From assembly GCF_000023465.1 (NCBI RefSeq), contig NC_014041.1:4145501-4209500 (forward strand): DNA of 64,000 bases, in the 5' to 3' direction. Shown one piece after another: positions 20,006 through 29,239 of the stretch. A model generated the notes under the pieces. That model was given only the letters and a program-made list of their open reading frames with translations. It searched no databases and was not told where the DNA came from. The position numbers and the translations under genes are program-made. Source of the DNA: Zunongwangia profunda SM-A87. GTDB lineage: Bacteria > Bacteroidota > Bacteroidia > Flavobacteriales > Flavobacteriaceae. Every line of letters begins with the position of its first letter. Positions within the stretch are counted from its first letter, which is position 1.

Positions 20006-20317
20006 CTATAATACTTCATTTGATTTTTTAGAAAATCTCACCTTTTTTCCATCTTCTTCTCTATAACCTACTCTGGTTGCTTTACCATCTTTGGTCATTA
20101 AAGAAAGATTAGAAATATTTATTGGAGCTTCCTTCTTAGTAATTCCGCCCTGTGGATTAGAAGCACTGGGCTTCTCATGTTTAGAGATCGTATTAACCCC
20201 TTCCACAATCGCTTTATTCTTGTCTGGAAATACTTTTTGAACCTTACCCTGCTGACCTTTATGATCACCAGCAATAACTAGAACTGTATCTCCTGATTTT
20301 ATTTTAAGCTTTGCCAT
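20006..20317 (-). CDS. rplX: 50S ribosomal protein uL24
   Basis: 103 residues with an N-terminal KOW motif, '[20 protein letters not shown]', and '[20 protein letters not shown]'. uL24 starts 50S assembly and lies near the tunnel exit. Standard position after rplN. Confidence 0.98.
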   Translation of the reverse strand: MAKLKIKSGDTVLVIAGDHKGQQGKVQKVFPDKNKAIVEGVNTISKHEKPSASNPQGGITKKEAPINISNLSLMTKDGKATRVGYREEDGKKVRFSKKSNEVL

Positions 20318-20329
20318 TTTTTTAATGTA

Positions 20330-20698
20330 TTAAAGCACTTCAGGTGCCAATGATACAATTTTCATGAATTGCTTATCACGAAGTTCTCTTGCTACAGGAC
20401 CAAAAACACGTGTTCCACGCATCTCTCCAGCCGGGTTTAGAAGCACACACGCATTATCATCGAACCTTATATAAGATCCATCAGGTCTACGCACTTCTTT
20501 CTTGGTACGAACAACAACTGCTGTAGAAACCGCACCTTTTTTAATGTTTCCATTAGGTGTAGCCTCTTTAACGCTGACAACAATTTTGTCTCCAACAGAA
20601 GCGTATCTTTTCTTTGTACCTCCTAATACTCTAATAGCTAAAACTTCTTTAGCCCCAGTATTATCTGCTACTTTTAGTCTAGACTCTTGTTGTACCAT
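20330..20698 (-). CDS. rplN: 50S ribosomal protein uL14
   Basis: 122 residues. '[20 protein letters not shown]' and '[20 protein letters not shown]' are diagnostic. It forms intersubunit bridges with 16S rRNA. It starts 2 bp after rpsQ. Confidence 0.98.
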   Translation of the reverse strand: MVQQESRLKVADNTGAKEVLAIRVLGGTKKRYASVGDKIVVSVKEATPNGNIKKGAVSTAVVVRTKKEVRRPDGSYIRFDDNACVLLNPAGEMRGTRVFGPVARELRDKQFMKIVSLAPEVL

Positions 20699-20700
20699 AA

Positions 20701-20958
20701 TTACTTCGCTCTTTCAATTATTTCTACTAATCTCCAACATTTAGATTTACTCATAGGTCTAGTTTCCATGATCCTTACAGTATCTCCTTCGTTGCAGTCG
20801 TTTTTTTCGTCGTGAGCTACGTACTTCTTAGTTTTCAATACGAACTTTCCGTACATAGGGTGTTTTACTTTCTTAACTTCAGAAACCACTATAGATTTCT
20901 GCATTTTATTACTGGTAACTACACCTATTCGCTCTTTTCTTAAATTTCTTTTTTCCAT
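20701..20958 (-). CDS. rpsQ: 30S ribosomal protein uS17
   Basis: 85 residues. '[20 protein letters not shown]' and '[20 protein letters not shown]' match uS17, a primary 16S binder with an OB fold. It lies between rpmC and rplN. Confidence 0.98.
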   Translation of the reverse strand: MEKRNLRKERIGVVTSNKMQKSIVVSEVKKVKHPMYGKFVLKTKKYVAHDEKNDCNEGDTVRIMETRPMSKSKCWRLVEIIERAK

Positions 20959-20976
20959 CTTTCAGCAGAATAACAC

Positions 20977-21168
20977 TTATTGTTGTTCTCTTTTAGTTAA
21001 CTCGGTAGCTAATCTCGCTATACTTCTCCTTACAGCTCTTAACTGTATTGGGTTCTCTAATGGCGAAACAGCATGAGCCATTTTTAAATCTGCATATGCC
21101 TTACGAGATTTACCAAGCTCTTCCTGCAATTCTGCAACAGACAATTCTTTTACTTCTGATTGTTTCAT
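20977..21168 (-). CDS. rpmC: 50S ribosomal protein uL29
   Basis: 63 residues forming two helices; 'ELSVAELQEELGKSRKAYAD' and 'NPIQLRAVRRSIARLATEL' match uL29, at the tunnel exit where SRP and trigger factor bind. It lies 12 bp after rplP. Confidence 0.97.
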   Translation of the reverse strand: MKQSEVKELSVAELQEELGKSRKAYADLKMAHAVSPLENPIQLRAVRRSIARLATELTKREQQ

Positions 21169-21180
21169 AATTCAAAAAAA

Positions 21181-21600
21181 TTATTCTTGATAATCTCTAG
21201 CTACGATAAATTTAGTTCTTACCGGAAGTTTTTGTGCTGCAAGACGTAGCGCCTCTTTAGCAGTTGCCAATGGCACACCACCAATTTCAAACATAATTCT
21301 TCCAGGTTTTACAACAGCAGCCCAATACTCCACGGCACCTTTACCTTTACCCATACGAACCTCAAGAGGTTTTTTAGTGATAGGCTTATCTGGAAATATT
21401 TTAATCCAGATAGAACCTTCTCTCTTCATATAACGGGTAGCAGCAATACGCGCAGCTTCGATTTGACGAGCTGTAATGAAACTAGAATCAAGAGACTTGA
21501 TCCCAAATGTTCCATTCGAAAGACGGTGACCTCTTTGAGCCACACCTTTCATACGCCCCTTCTGTTGCTTACGATATTTCGTTCTTTTAGGTTGTAACAT
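21181..21600 (-). CDS. rplP: 50S ribosomal protein uL16
   Basis: 139 residues. '[19 protein letters not shown]' and '[20 protein letters not shown]' are diagnostic; the latter loop holds the Arg hydroxylated in some bacteria and reaches toward the A site. It lies between rpsC and rpmC. Confidence 0.98.
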   Translation of the reverse strand: MLQPKRTKYRKQQKGRMKGVAQRGHRLSNGTFGIKSLDSSFITARQIEAARIAATRYMKREGSIWIKIFPDKPITKKPLEVRMGKGKGAVEYWAAVVKPGRIMFEIGGVPLATAKEALRLAAQKLPVRTKFIVARDYQE

Positions 21601-21617
21601 TTTTCTTTACTTTAAAA

Positions 21618-22337
21618 TTACTTTCTACGACGTGATTTATTATTACCACCTCGTCCGGAACTTTTACCTCCTTGTTTCTTAGCTAGACCTACTAGCGGAG
21701 ATAAATCTCTTTTTCCGTAAACTTCACCTTTCATGATCCATACTTTAACACCCAATCTACCATAAGTAGTGTGTGCTTCAACTAAAGCATAATCAATATC
21801 GGCCCTAAAAGTAGACAAAGGAATCCTACCATCTTTATATGCTTCGGAACGTGCCATCTCAGCACCGTTTAAACGACCTGAAATTTCAATTTTAATTCCT
21901 TCAGCATTCATTCTCATTGCAGCCGCAATAGCCATTTTAATTGCACGACGATAAGAAATTCTGTTCTCTATTTGTCTTGCAACACTGGCCCCAACTAAAT
22001 GGGCATCCAACTCTGGCCTTTTGATTTCAAAGATGTTAATTTGAACCTCTTTGTCTGTGATCTTCTTAAGCTCTTCTTTAAGCTTGTCTACCTCTTGACC
22101 ACCTTTACCGATAATAATACCAGGTCTGGCAGTAGTGATAGTAACGGTCACAAGCTTAAGGGTACGCTCTATTATTACCCTGGATACACTCGCTTTAGAG
22201 AGGCGAGCATGGATGTACTTTCTAATCTTATCGTCTTCGGCTAATTTATCACCGTAGTCATTTCCTCCGTACCAGTTGGACTCCCATCCTCTAATGATAC
22301 CAAGGCGATTACCGATTGGATTTGTCTTCTGTCCCAT
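21618..22337 (-). CDS. rpsC: 30S ribosomal protein uS3
   Basis: 239 residues from ATG at 22337 ([17 protein letters not shown]). A longer in-frame start at 22373 would overlap rplV and add residues not found in S3, so it is rejected. The KH domain has '[18 protein letters not shown]', and the C-terminal tail is rich in Gly, Lys and Arg. uS3 lines the mRNA entry tunnel. Confidence 0.98.
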   Translation of the reverse strand: MGQKTNPIGNRLGIIRGWESNWYGGNDYGDKLAEDDKIRKYIHARLSKASVSRVIIERTLKLVTVTITTARPGIIIGKGGQEVDKLKEELKKITDKEVQINIFEIKRPELDAHLVGASVARQIENRISYRRAIKMAIAAAMRMNAEGIKIEISGRLNGAEMARSEAYKDGRIPLSTFRADIDYALVEAHTTYGRLGVKVWIMKGEVYGKRDLSPLVGLAKKQGGKSSGRGGNNKSRRRK

Positions 22338-22344
22338 ACTCTTC

Positions 22345-22752
22345 TTAGCTTTGTGTATTATTGTTTTCGCCAAGCACTAATGTAACGTGATTGGATCTCT
22401 TTCTAATTCTATGTGCGCGACCCTGCGGAGCAGGACGAAGTCTCTTTAGCATACTTCCTCCATCTACACGAATCTCCTTCACAAATAATTCAGCATCTTC
22501 AATACTTGCATCCTCATTCTTAGCCTGCCAGTTTGCGATAGCAGATAACAATAACTTCTCTAAGCGAGAGGAAGCCTCTTTTTGACTGAATTTTAAAATT
22601 TGAAGCGCTTTTTCTACTTTTTCACCTCTTACCAAATCCGCTACTAAACGCATTTTTCTTGGTGAAGTAGGGCAGTTATTTAACTTAGCAAAAGCTGTCT
22701 GCTTCTTAGCTTCTTTTATTTGCTCTGCTCTTTCTTTTTTACGAACTCCCAT
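22345..22752 (-). CDS. rplV: 50S ribosomal protein uL22
   Basis: 135 residues. '[20 protein letters not shown]' and the tunnel beta-hairpin '[20 protein letters not shown]' identify uL22, whose loop lines the exit-tunnel constriction. It lies 8 bp after rpsS. Confidence 0.98.
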   Translation of the reverse strand: MGVRKKERAEQIKEAKKQTAFAKLNNCPTSPRKMRLVADLVRGEKVEKALQILKFSQKEASSRLEKLLLSAIANWQAKNEDASIEDAELFVKEIRVDGGSMLKRLRPAPQGRAHRIRKRSNHVTLVLGENNNTQS

Positions 22753-22760
22753 AGCTTCAA

Positions 22761-23039
22761 TTATTTTCTTCCTTTATTTTTAGCACCTGCATGTCCTCTA
22801 AAAGAACGTGTTGGTGAAAATTCTCCTAACTTATGACCTACCATATTCTCAGTAACATAAACAGGAACAAATTGTTTACCGTTATGAACAGCAATAGTTT
22901 GCCCTACAAAATCTGGAGTAATCATTGAAGCTCTAGACCAAGTTTTGATCACCGCTTTTTTACCAGAATCTACGTTATCTGCTACTTTCTTCTCTAGTTT
23001 ATAGTGAACGAAAGGTCCTTTTTTTAATGAACGTGCCAT
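22761..23039 (-). CDS. rpsS: 30S ribosomal protein uS19
   Basis: 92 residues. '[18 protein letters not shown]' and '[17 protein letters not shown]' are diagnostic. uS19 pairs with uS13 in the head. It lies 6 bp after rplB. Confidence 0.98.
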   Translation of the reverse strand: MARSLKKGPFVHYKLEKKVADNVDSGKKAVIKTWSRASMITPDFVGQTIAVHNGKQFVPVYVTENMVGHKLGEFSPTRSFRGHAGAKNKGRK

Positions 23040-23045
23040 ACTCTA

Positions 23046-23873
23046 TTATTTCTTTCTACGTTCTACAATATATTTATTACTCGCCTTTGTTCTTGTACGG
23101 GTTTTAAAGCCTTTTGCAGGTAAACCTTTTCTAGAACGTGGATGACCTCCTGAAGCTCTACCTTCACCTCCACCCATTGGGTGATCGATTGGGTTCATCG
23201 CTACTGGTCTAGTTCTTGGTCTGATACCTAACCAGCGTTTTCTACCAGCCTTACCAGAAATTTGTAACTGATGATCGCTATTAGACACAGCGCCTATGGT
23301 TGCCAAACATACAGAAAGGATCCTTCTAATCTCACCAGAAGGCAACTTTACAGTTGCGTATTTCCCTTCTCTTGCTAACAATTGTGCAAAAGCACCGGCA
23401 CTTCTCGCCATAACAGCTCCCTGACCAGCTCTTAATTCTATACAAGAAACTACAGTACCCAATGGAATATTTGCTAACGGCATAGCGTTACCAATTTCAG
23501 GAGCAACCGCTTCATTAGAAGCAACAATATTTTGACCTACCTGAAGTCCATTTTGAGCAATAACATACCTTTTCTCACCATCCTGATAGTTCAATAAAGC
23601 AATAAAGGCCGTTCTGTTTGGATCATATTCAATAGAAGCTACAGTTGCAGGAACACCGTGTTTATCACGTTTAAAATCTACAATTCTGTAACGTCTTTTA
23701 TGACCACCGCCTTTATAGCGCATGGTCATTTTCCCTTGACTGTTTCTACCACCTGACTTTTTTAACGGAGCAAGTAAACTCTTCTCCGGCTTATCAGTAG
23801 TAATGGCGTCAAACCCATTAACTACTCTAAAACGCTGACCAGGAGTAATTGGTTTTAATTTTCTTACTGACAT
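23046..23873 (-). CDS. rplB: 50S ribosomal protein uL2
   Basis: 275 residues. '[20 protein letters not shown]' in the N-terminal half and '[20 protein letters not shown]' in the C-terminal half, with the conserved His close to the peptidyl-transferase centre, identify uL2. Confidence 0.98.
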   Translation of the reverse strand: MSVRKLKPITPGQRFRVVNGFDAITTDKPEKSLLAPLKKSGGRNSQGKMTMRYKGGGHKRRYRIVDFKRDKHGVPATVASIEYDPNRTAFIALLNYQDGEKRYVIAQNGLQVGQNIVASNEAVAPEIGNAMPLANIPLGTVVSCIELRAGQGAVMARSAGAFAQLLAREGKYATVKLPSGEIRRILSVCLATIGAVSNSDHQLQISGKAGRKRWLGIRPRTRPVAMNPIDHPMGGGEGRASGGHPRSRKGLPAKGFKTRTRTKASNKYIVERRKK

Positions 23874-23882
23874 TTTTTAATC

Positions 23883-24173
23883 TTAAAGATTACTGTATAA
23901 ATCAATAGTTTCACCTTCCGCCACCTGTACCATAGCTTTTTTATAAGCTTTAGTTTTACCAGTGATCATACCAGACTTAGTATATCTGGTTTTACGATCT
24001 GGACGGACGTTAATTGTACGAACAGAAGTTACTGAAACGCCATAAGCAGATTCTACTGCATCTTTGATTTCAATCTTATTCGCCTTATTACTCACCTCAA
24101 AAGAGAAACAATTTTTAAGTTCGCTCTCTGCGGTAGCTTTTTCCGTAATAATTGGTTTTATTAAGATACTCAT
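23883..24173 (-). CDS. rplW: 50S ribosomal protein uL23
   Basis: 96 residues. 'LIKPIITEKATAESE' and 'KTKAYKKAMVQVAEGETIDL' match uL23, the tunnel-exit docking site for SRP and trigger factor. It lies 9 bp after rplD. Confidence 0.97.
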   Translation of the reverse strand: MSILIKPIITEKATAESELKNCFSFEVSNKANKIEIKDAVESAYGVSVTSVRTINVRPDRKTRYTKSGMITGKTKAYKKAMVQVAEGETIDLYSNL

Positions 24174-24182
24174 AACGCTTAT

Positions 24183-24809
24183 TTAACTTAAATTCGACTC
24201 TAATCCTTCTAGAGACCCTTCCATAAACACAACACTTTTTGCATTTAATATTTTGTAAGTACTTAATTCTGAAACACTTACAACTTCAGAGCCTTTTAAA
24301 TTACGTGACGACAAATATACGTTTTTATTTGACTCACCCAACACTATAAGAGATTTTTTCTCCTGAATACCAATGGCTTTCAAAACTTCAATGAAGTTTT
24401 TTGTCTTTGGAGTATCGAAAGAAAAATCTTCTACAACGGTAATAGCATTATCATTTGCTTTAATAGATAAAGCAGATTTTCTTGCCAAACGTTTTAAGGC
24501 TTTATTTAATTTAAAACCATAGTTTCTTGGACGAGGACCAAATATTCTACCTCCACCTCTAAAAACAGGCGACTTAATACTACCCGCACGAGCTGTACCA
24601 GTACCTTTTTGCTTCTTAAGTTTACGAGTAGAACCTGTTATTTCAGCACGTTCCTTAGCCTTATGAGTACCCTGTCTTTGATTAGCAAGATATTGCTTAA
24701 CATCAAGATATACAGCATGCTCATTTGGCTCTATTCCGAAAACAGCATCAGAAAGGCTCACCTTCCTACCTGTTTCTTTTCCTTTAATATCTAAAACTGC
24801 TACTTCCAT
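24183..24809 (-). CDS. rplD: 50S ribosomal protein uL4
   Basis: 208 residues. The extended tunnel loop is '[19 protein letters not shown]' followed by '[20 protein letters not shown]'. In E. coli L4 also represses the S10 operon by attenuation and translational control. Its ATG overlaps the rplC stop in TAATG, indicating translational coupling. The candidate attenuator before rplC would sit upstream of this gene on the same transcript. Confidence 0.98.
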   Translation of the reverse strand: MEVAVLDIKGKETGRKVSLSDAVFGIEPNEHAVYLDVKQYLANQRQGTHKAKERAEITGSTRKLKKQKGTGTARAGSIKSPVFRGGGRIFGPRPRNYGFKLNKALKRLARKSALSIKANDNAITVVEDFSFDTPKTKNFIEVLKAIGIQEKKSLIVLGESNKNVYLSSRNLKGSEVVSVSELSTYKILNAKSVVFMEGSLEGLESNLS

Positions 24810-25420
24810 TACTTTCTAATGATTACGTAAGAGTTTTTATGCCCTGGAACACATCCTTTAACAACTAAAAGATTTTTCTCAGCCACTACTTTTAAAACTC
24901 TAAGGTTTTCAACTTTTACTTTTTCGCCACCCATTCTTCCAGCCATACGCATACCTTTAAATACGCGTGCAGGATAAGAGGCCGCACCAATAGAACCAGG
25001 AGCCCTTAGACGGTTATGTTGACCGTGAGTAGATTGCCCTACTCCGCCAAAACCATGTCTTTTAACAACCCCCTGGAAACCTTTTCCTTTAGAAGTACCA
25101 GAAATATCAACGAATTCACCTTCTTTAAAGTGTTCTACATTAATGGTATCTCCTAATTTGTAATCTCCTTCAAATCCTTGGAATTCAACGACTTTTCGTT
25201 GCGCAGCAACTCCCGCCTTCTTAGCATGCCCTGTAGCAGCCTTGTTTGCAGTCTTTTTGTCATCGAAACCAAGTTGAAGTGCTTCGTACCCGTCAACCTC
25301 ATTGGTTCTGACTTGGGTAATTACGCATGGACCAGCTTCAATAACGGTACAAGGAATATTCTTCCCATTTTCGTCGAAAATACTAGTCATGCCTATTTTT
25401 TTTCCTATTAACCCAGACAT
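24809..25420 (-). CDS. rplC: 50S ribosomal protein uL3
   Basis: 203 residues. '[20 protein letters not shown]' at the start and '[20 protein letters not shown]' in the core, including the Gln of GQSTHGQ that is methylated in some bacteria, identify uL3. It is the first gene after the rpsJ-rplC terminator/attenuator region; no clear TAnnTTTG promoter is visible between that hairpin and the ATG. Confidence 0.98.
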   Translation of the reverse strand: MSGLIGKKIGMTSIFDENGKNIPCTVIEAGPCVITQVRTNEVDGYEALQLGFDDKKTANKAATGHAKKAGVAAQRKVVEFQGFEGDYKLGDTINVEHFKEGEFVDISGTSKGKGFQGVVKRHGFGGVGQSTHGQHNRLRAPGSIGAASYPARVFKGMRMAGRMGGEKVKVENLRVLKVVAEKNLLVVKGCVPGHKNSYVIIRK

Positions 25421-25449
25421 AATTATTGATTATTATTACTTATTTATAA

Positions 25450-25480
25450 AAAAACAGGACAGAAAAATACTTCTGTCCTG
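25450..25480 (-). terminator. intrinsic terminator (or attenuator) between rpsJ and rplC
   Basis: A perfect 10-bp stem CAGGACAGAA/TTCTGTCCTG (25480-25471 with 25464-25455) and a 6-nt loop are followed on the reverse strand by eight T. It lies about 80 bp past the rpsJ stop and 35 bp before the rplC ATG, that is, inside what is one operon in many bacteria. Confidence 0.85.
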
Positions 25481-25522
25481 AATGTATCTTTCCCGTTTTT
25501 CCCTTGCGAAACGCTCAGGACA
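25455..25522 (-). promoter_or_regulatory. candidate attenuator of the rplC-rplD... operon
   Basis: Upstream of the terminator, the reverse strand has TGTCCTGA (25522-25515), an exact 8-nt complement of TCAGGACA (25481-25474), which includes most of the terminator's 5' arm. The two pairings are mutually exclusive, so one RNA can form either the terminator or a 33-nt-loop antiterminator stem. This is the geometry of transcription attenuation. In E. coli L4 (rplD) controls the S10 operon by attenuation, though from a leader before rpsJ. The ligand or trigger here is unknown. Confidence 0.5.
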
Positions 25523-25559
25523 TTTTACCCGCTAAAATTTTAAACAGGTTTCTTTAAGA

Positions 25560-25865
25560 TCACACTTTGATCTCTACTTCAACACCACTAGGAAGCTCCA
25601 ATTTCATTAAAGCATCAATGGTTTTTGAAGAAGAACTGTAGATATCAAGCAATCTTTTATAAGAACTAAGCTCAAACTGCTCTCTAGATTTCTTGTTAAC
25701 GTGAGGAGACCTTAATACAGTAAATATCTTTTTATGCGTTGGAAGCGGGATTGGACCCGTTACCACAGCACCTGTAGTTTTAACTGTCTTTACAATCTTC
25801 TCAGCAGATTTATCTACTAAATTATGATCGTAGGATTTTAATTTTATTCTGATTTTTTGACTCAT
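25560..25865 (-). CDS. rpsJ: 30S ribosomal protein uS10
   Basis: 101 residues. '[20 protein letters not shown]' and '[20 protein letters not shown]' are diagnostic. uS10 also serves as NusE in antitermination. Here it follows fusA by 10 bp and is separated from rplC by a terminator, so it is effectively the last gene of the str operon rather than the first of S10. Confidence 0.98.
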   Translation of the reverse strand: MSQKIRIKLKSYDHNLVDKSAEKIVKTVKTTGAVVTGPIPLPTHKKIFTVLRSPHVNKKSREQFELSSYKRLLDIYSSSSKTIDALMKLELPSGVEVEIKV

Positions 25866-25875
25866 TACCCTAAAA

Positions 25876-27984
25876 TTATTCGTTAGATCCTTTAGCTGCT
25901 TTAATTACTTCTTCTGAAATATTAGAAGGAGTTTCAGCATAATGTGAGAATTCCATAGTAGAAGTTGCTCTACCAGAAGAAAGTGTTCTTAATGTAGTTA
26001 CATAACCAAACATCTCTGATAACGGCACATCTGCTTTCACAATTTTCGCTCCAGATCTGTCTGACATATTGTTTACCTGACCTCTTCTACGGTTAAGATC
26101 CCCAACAATATCCCCCATGTTTTCTTCTGGAGTTACTACTTCCATTTTCATAATTGGCTCAAGGATTACCGCTCCAGCTTTTTTAGCAGCAGCTTTGAAT
26201 CCCATTTTCGCAGCCAATTCGAAAGATAATTGATCGGAATCAACAGGGTGAAAAGATCCGTCTTTAAGAACAACTTTTAAAGTATCTACCTGAAATCCTG
26301 CTAGAGGACCGTTTTTCATGGCTTCTTTAAAACCTTTCTCTACTGAAGGAATAAACTCTTTAGGAATACGTCCACCTTTGATTTCATCAACAAACTGAAG
26401 TCCTTTTCCTTCAAATGACTCATCTACTGGTCCCATTTCGAATACAATATCCGCAAATTTACCACGTCCACCAGATTGCTTTTTATACACCTCTCTGTGC
26501 TCTGCAGGCCTGGTAACAGTTTCCTTATATTCTACCTGAGGCTGACCTTCATTTACTTCTACCTTAAATTCACGTTTTAAACGATCTACTAAGATTTCGA
26601 TATGAAGTTCTCCCATTCCTGAAATTACAGTTTGACCTGAAACTTCATCTGTTTTAACCTGGAAAGTTGGATCTTCCTCAGCCAATTTAGCTAAAGCCAT
26701 ACCCATCTTATCAACATCGGCCTTAGTTTTAGGCTCTACAGCAATACCAATTACAGGCTCTGGGAATGTCATAGACTCAAGAATAATTGGCTTATTAACA
26801 TCTGTTAATGTATCACCAGTCTTAATATCTTTAAATCCTACAGCTGCTCCAATATCACCAGCTTCAATTTTATCTATAGGCTCTTGTTTATTAGAGTGCA
26901 TTTGATATATCCTAGAGATACGTTCTTTTTTACCAGAACGAACATTAAGAACATAAGACCCAGCATCTAAAGTACCAGAATAAACTCTAAAGAACGCTAA
27001 ACGTCCAACAAATGGATCTGTAGCAATTTTAAAAGCTAAAGCCGAGAATGGAGAATCTACATTAGGCTTACGGCTTTCCTCTTCACCTGTTTCAGGATTT
27101 TCTCCAACAATAGCATCTACATCTACCGGAGATGGAAGGTAACGCATTACCGCATCAAGCATCGCCTGAACTCCTTTATTTTTAAAGGCAGAACCACACA
27201 TCATTGGTATGATAGACATATCACAAGTTGCAGCTTTTAAGGCAGCAATAATCTCATCTTCAGTAATAGAGTCTTCATCTTCAAAGAATTTCTCCATTAA
27301 AGCTTCATCATATTCTGCAACAGCCTCAACTAGCTCAGCTCTATATTTATTTACATCAGCCTGCAACTCTTCAGGAATATCGATAGTCTCGTAAGTCATA
27401 CCCATATCCTCTTCATTCCAGATAATCGCTTTTTTAGAAATCAGGTCTACTACACCTTTAAAATCCATCTCTTCCCCAATTGGTACTTGCAATGGAACAG
27501 GATTTCCTCCTAACATCTCTCTTACCTGACGGCATACATTAAAAAAGTCGGAACCTTGACGGTCCATCTTATTAACAAAACCCAATCTAGGTACGCGGTA
27601 TTTATCTGCCTGTCTCCAAACAGTTTCAGATTGCGGCTCTACTCCATCAACTGCCGAGAACAATGCCACAACACCATCAAGAACACGTAAAGAACGCTCT
27701 ACTTCTACGGTAAAATCAACGTGACCAGGAGTATCAATAATATTCACAGTATACTCGTGACCGTTATAAGGCCATGTACAATGTGTGGCAGCAGAAGTAA
27801 TGGTAATACCTCTTTCCTGCTCTTGCTCCATCCAGTCCATCGTAGCAGCACCGTCATGAACCTCTCCAATCTTGTGACTGATACCAGTATAATAAAGTAT
27901 ACGCTCTGTTGTTGTTGTTTTACCAGCATCAATATGAGCAGCAATACCTATATTTCTTGTAAATTTTAAATCTCTTTGTGCCAT
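25876..27984 (-). CDS. fusA: translation elongation factor G
   Basis: 702 residues. The G domain has the P-loop 'AHIDAGKTT' (residues 16-24), '[15 protein letters not shown]' (G3) and '[13 protein letters not shown]' (G4). Later domains include '[19 protein letters not shown]' and the domain IV/V signature '[13 protein letters not shown]'. It catalyses GTP-dependent translocation. tuf is not present after fusA, unlike in E. coli. Confidence 0.98.
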   Translation of the reverse strand: MAQRDLKFTRNIGIAAHIDAGKTTTTERILYYTGISHKIGEVHDGAATMDWMEQEQERGITITSAATHCTWPYNGHEYTVNIIDTPGHVDFTVEVERSLRVLDGVVALFSAVDGVEPQSETVWRQADKYRVPRLGFVNKMDRQGSDFFNVCRQVREMLGGNPVPLQVPIGEEMDFKGVVDLISKKAIIWNEEDMGMTYETIDIPEELQADVNKYRAELVEAVAEYDEALMEKFFEDEDSITEDEIIAALKAATCDMSIIPMMCGSAFKNKGVQAMLDAVMRYLPSPVDVDAIVGENPETGEEESRKPNVDSPFSALAFKIATDPFVGRLAFFRVYSGTLDAGSYVLNVRSGKKERISRIYQMHSNKQEPIDKIEAGDIGAAVGFKDIKTGDTLTDVNKPIILESMTFPEPVIGIAVEPKTKADVDKMGMALAKLAEEDPTFQVKTDEVSGQTVISGMGELHIEILVDRLKREFKVEVNEGQPQVEYKETVTRPAEHREVYKKQSGGRGKFADIVFEMGPVDESFEGKGLQFVDEIKGGRIPKEFIPSVEKGFKEAMKNGPLAGFQVDTLKVVLKDGSFHPVDSDQLSFELAAKMGFKAAAKKAGAVILEPIMKMEVVTPEENMGDIVGDLNRRRGQVNNMSDRSGAKIVKADVPLSEMFGYVTTLRTLSSGRATSTMEFSHYAETPSNISEEVIKAAKGSNE

Positions 27985-27990
27985 TTTATT

Positions 27991-28467
27991 TTAGAATCTA
28001 AAGTGAGAGAATGCTTTATTCGCTTCTGCCATTTTATGAGTATCTACTCTTTTCTTAACAGCAGCCCCTTCTTCCTTAGCCGCAGCTAAAACTTCTGCAG
28101 CAAGTTTCGCAGCCATTGTTTTCTCGTTTCTCTTACGAGCAAAACTAATAAGCCATTTCATCGCAGTAGAAACCTTTCTATCTGGTCTAATTTGCATTGG
28201 AATTTGAAAAGTAGCACCTCCAACCCTTCTACTCCTAACCTCTACATGAGGCATCACATTAGAAAGCGCATCTTTCCAGATTTCTAGAGCTGATTTCTCT
28301 TCATCTTGCTTTTTTTCTTCTACGATAGCAATAGCATCATAGAAAATCTTAAAGGCAACAGATTTTTTACCATCCCACATCATCATGTTTACAAAACGCG
28401 TAACAAGTTGATCATTAAACTTAGGATCTGGCAAAAGTGGTCTTTTCTTAGCCTGTCTTTTTCTCAT
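27991..28467 (-). CDS. rpsG: 30S ribosomal protein uS7
   Basis: 158 residues. '[20 protein letters not shown]' and '[20 protein letters not shown]' are diagnostic. uS7 nucleates 30S head assembly near the E site. It lies 6 bp upstream of fusA and 25 bp after rpsL. Confidence 0.98.
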   Translation of the reverse strand: MRKRQAKKRPLLPDPKFNDQLVTRFVNMMMWDGKKSVAFKIFYDAIAIVEEKKQDEEKSALEIWKDALSNVMPHVEVRSRRVGGATFQIPMQIRPDRKVSTAMKWLISFARKRNEKTMAAKLAAEVLAAAKEEGAAVKKRVDTHKMAEANKAFSHFRF

Positions 28468-28492
28468 TTCTTTACATTAAAAGTTTAATAAA

Positions 28493-28867
28493 TTACTTCT
28501 TAGGGCGTTTTGCTCCATACTTAGATCGACGTTGAGTTCTACCCTCAACACCTGCGGTATCTAAAGCACCACGAACAATGTGATACCTTACACCTGGTAA
28601 ATCTTTTACCCTTCCGCCTCTAACTAATACTATCGAGTGCTCTTGCAGATTGTGTCCTTCACCAGGTATATAGGCATTCACCTCTTTACCATTAGTCAAC
28701 CTTACCCTAGCTACTTTTCTCATAGCAGAGTTTGGTTTTTTAGGAGTAGTAGTATACACACGTGTACAAACACCCCTTCTTTGAGGGCACGAATCTAAAG
28801 CAGCCGATTTACTCTTCTTAGTTATCTTGGCTCTTCCTTTTCGTACTAATTGTGAAATTGTTGGCAT
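28493..28867 (-). CDS. rpsL: 30S ribosomal protein uS12
   Basis: 124 residues from ATG at 28867 ([20 protein letters not shown]). The frame is open to 28942, but that extension would begin upstream of the predicted transcription start and is not conserved. '[18 protein letters not shown]' and '[20 protein letters not shown]' are intact. The Lys residues in TPKKPNS and the position after [11 protein letters not shown] are the unmutated, streptomycin-sensitive type. It is the first gene of the supercluster, behind a consensus promoter. Confidence 0.98.
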   Translation of the reverse strand: MPTISQLVRKGRAKITKKSKSAALDSCPQRRGVCTRVYTTTPKKPNSAMRKVARVRLTNGKEVNAYIPGEGHNLQEHSIVLVRGGRVKDLPGVRYHIVRGALDTAGVEGRTQRRSKYGAKRPKK

Positions 28868-28920
28868 AATTTCTTTTACACTAATTATTAATTTAAACCA
28901 CCTTCTATAAAAAAGGTGCG

Positions 28921-28951
28921 CAAAGGTAGAAATAAATTTCAAGTATTCAAA
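28921..28951 (-). promoter_or_regulatory. promoter of the rpsL-rpsG-fusA-rpsJ operon
   Basis: On the reverse strand TTTG (28951-28948), exactly 19 nt, then TACCTTTG (28928-28921): a perfect match to the Bacteroidetes housekeeping consensus TTTG-N19-TAnnTTTG. Expected start of transcription is near 28914, giving a leader of roughly 45 nt before the rpsL ATG. A short CACCTT/AAGGTG hairpin overlaps the start region. Confidence 0.85.
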
Positions 28952-29181
28952 CAGTTAGGAAGAAAAATAAAAAACACAAGTTCAATGCTTGTATTTTTCT
29001 CAGTAATTTCCAGGAAAGGTTAAAATAAGTGTTATGAAAATCCTAAAATTCCTATTCAATTTGTTAATTATAAAAAAAACACAAACTTTAACACTACAAC
29101 GCTTACCCCTATAAATCAAACAGATAGACCTTAATTTTAACAAAAAAGGGAAATAACGTGCCTTTTAATAGGTTTGCTATG
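28952..29181. other. upstream part of the divergent rpsL-susC intergenic region
   Basis: AT-rich, with no reading frame of note. It separates the rpsL promoter from the first susC promoter. Short direct repetition of TTTTAAC/TTTAACAC-like sequence is seen, but nothing that supports a named feature. Confidence 0.5.
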
Positions 29182-29232
29182 TTTGATTTCTTAACCATTT
29201 ATTAGCACATTTGACATGGCTAATTCAAACAA
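29182..29232 (+). promoter_or_regulatory. promoter and shared 15-nt leader of susC copy 1
   Basis: TTTG (29182-29185), 20 nt, then CACATTTG (29206-29213), one mismatch from TAnnTTTG. The predicted start falls at or near GGCTAATTCAAACAA (29218-29232). The same TTG-N20-CAnnTTTG and the identical 15 nt occur before the second susC (35363-35412), also with shared TTAAC and TTTATTA in the spacer. This shows that the ATG at 29216 is not the start codon. Confidence 0.65.
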
Positions 29233-29239
29233 ATTCAAA

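Noticed and set aside
22338..22373. Upstream in-frame start for rpsC; likewise for rpsL (28942), rpmD (17318) and the DDAH-like gene (5616)
   Set aside because: Each extension overlaps a neighbour, a terminator or the promoter region and lacks family similarity; the inner ATG gives the standard N-terminus.
29178..29185. TATGTTTG, a perfect -7 box, as the susC copy 1 promoter
   Set aside because: It is not present at the equivalent place before susC copy 2; its TTTG coincides with the -33 box of the shared promoter. It remains a possible secondary promoter.
29216..29239. ATG at 29216 as start of the first susC
   Set aside because: It lies in the leader shared with the second susC, where the corresponding bases (AACGGC) hold no ATG, and it would fall before or at the predicted transcription start. 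The ATG at 29240 gives a normal signal peptide.
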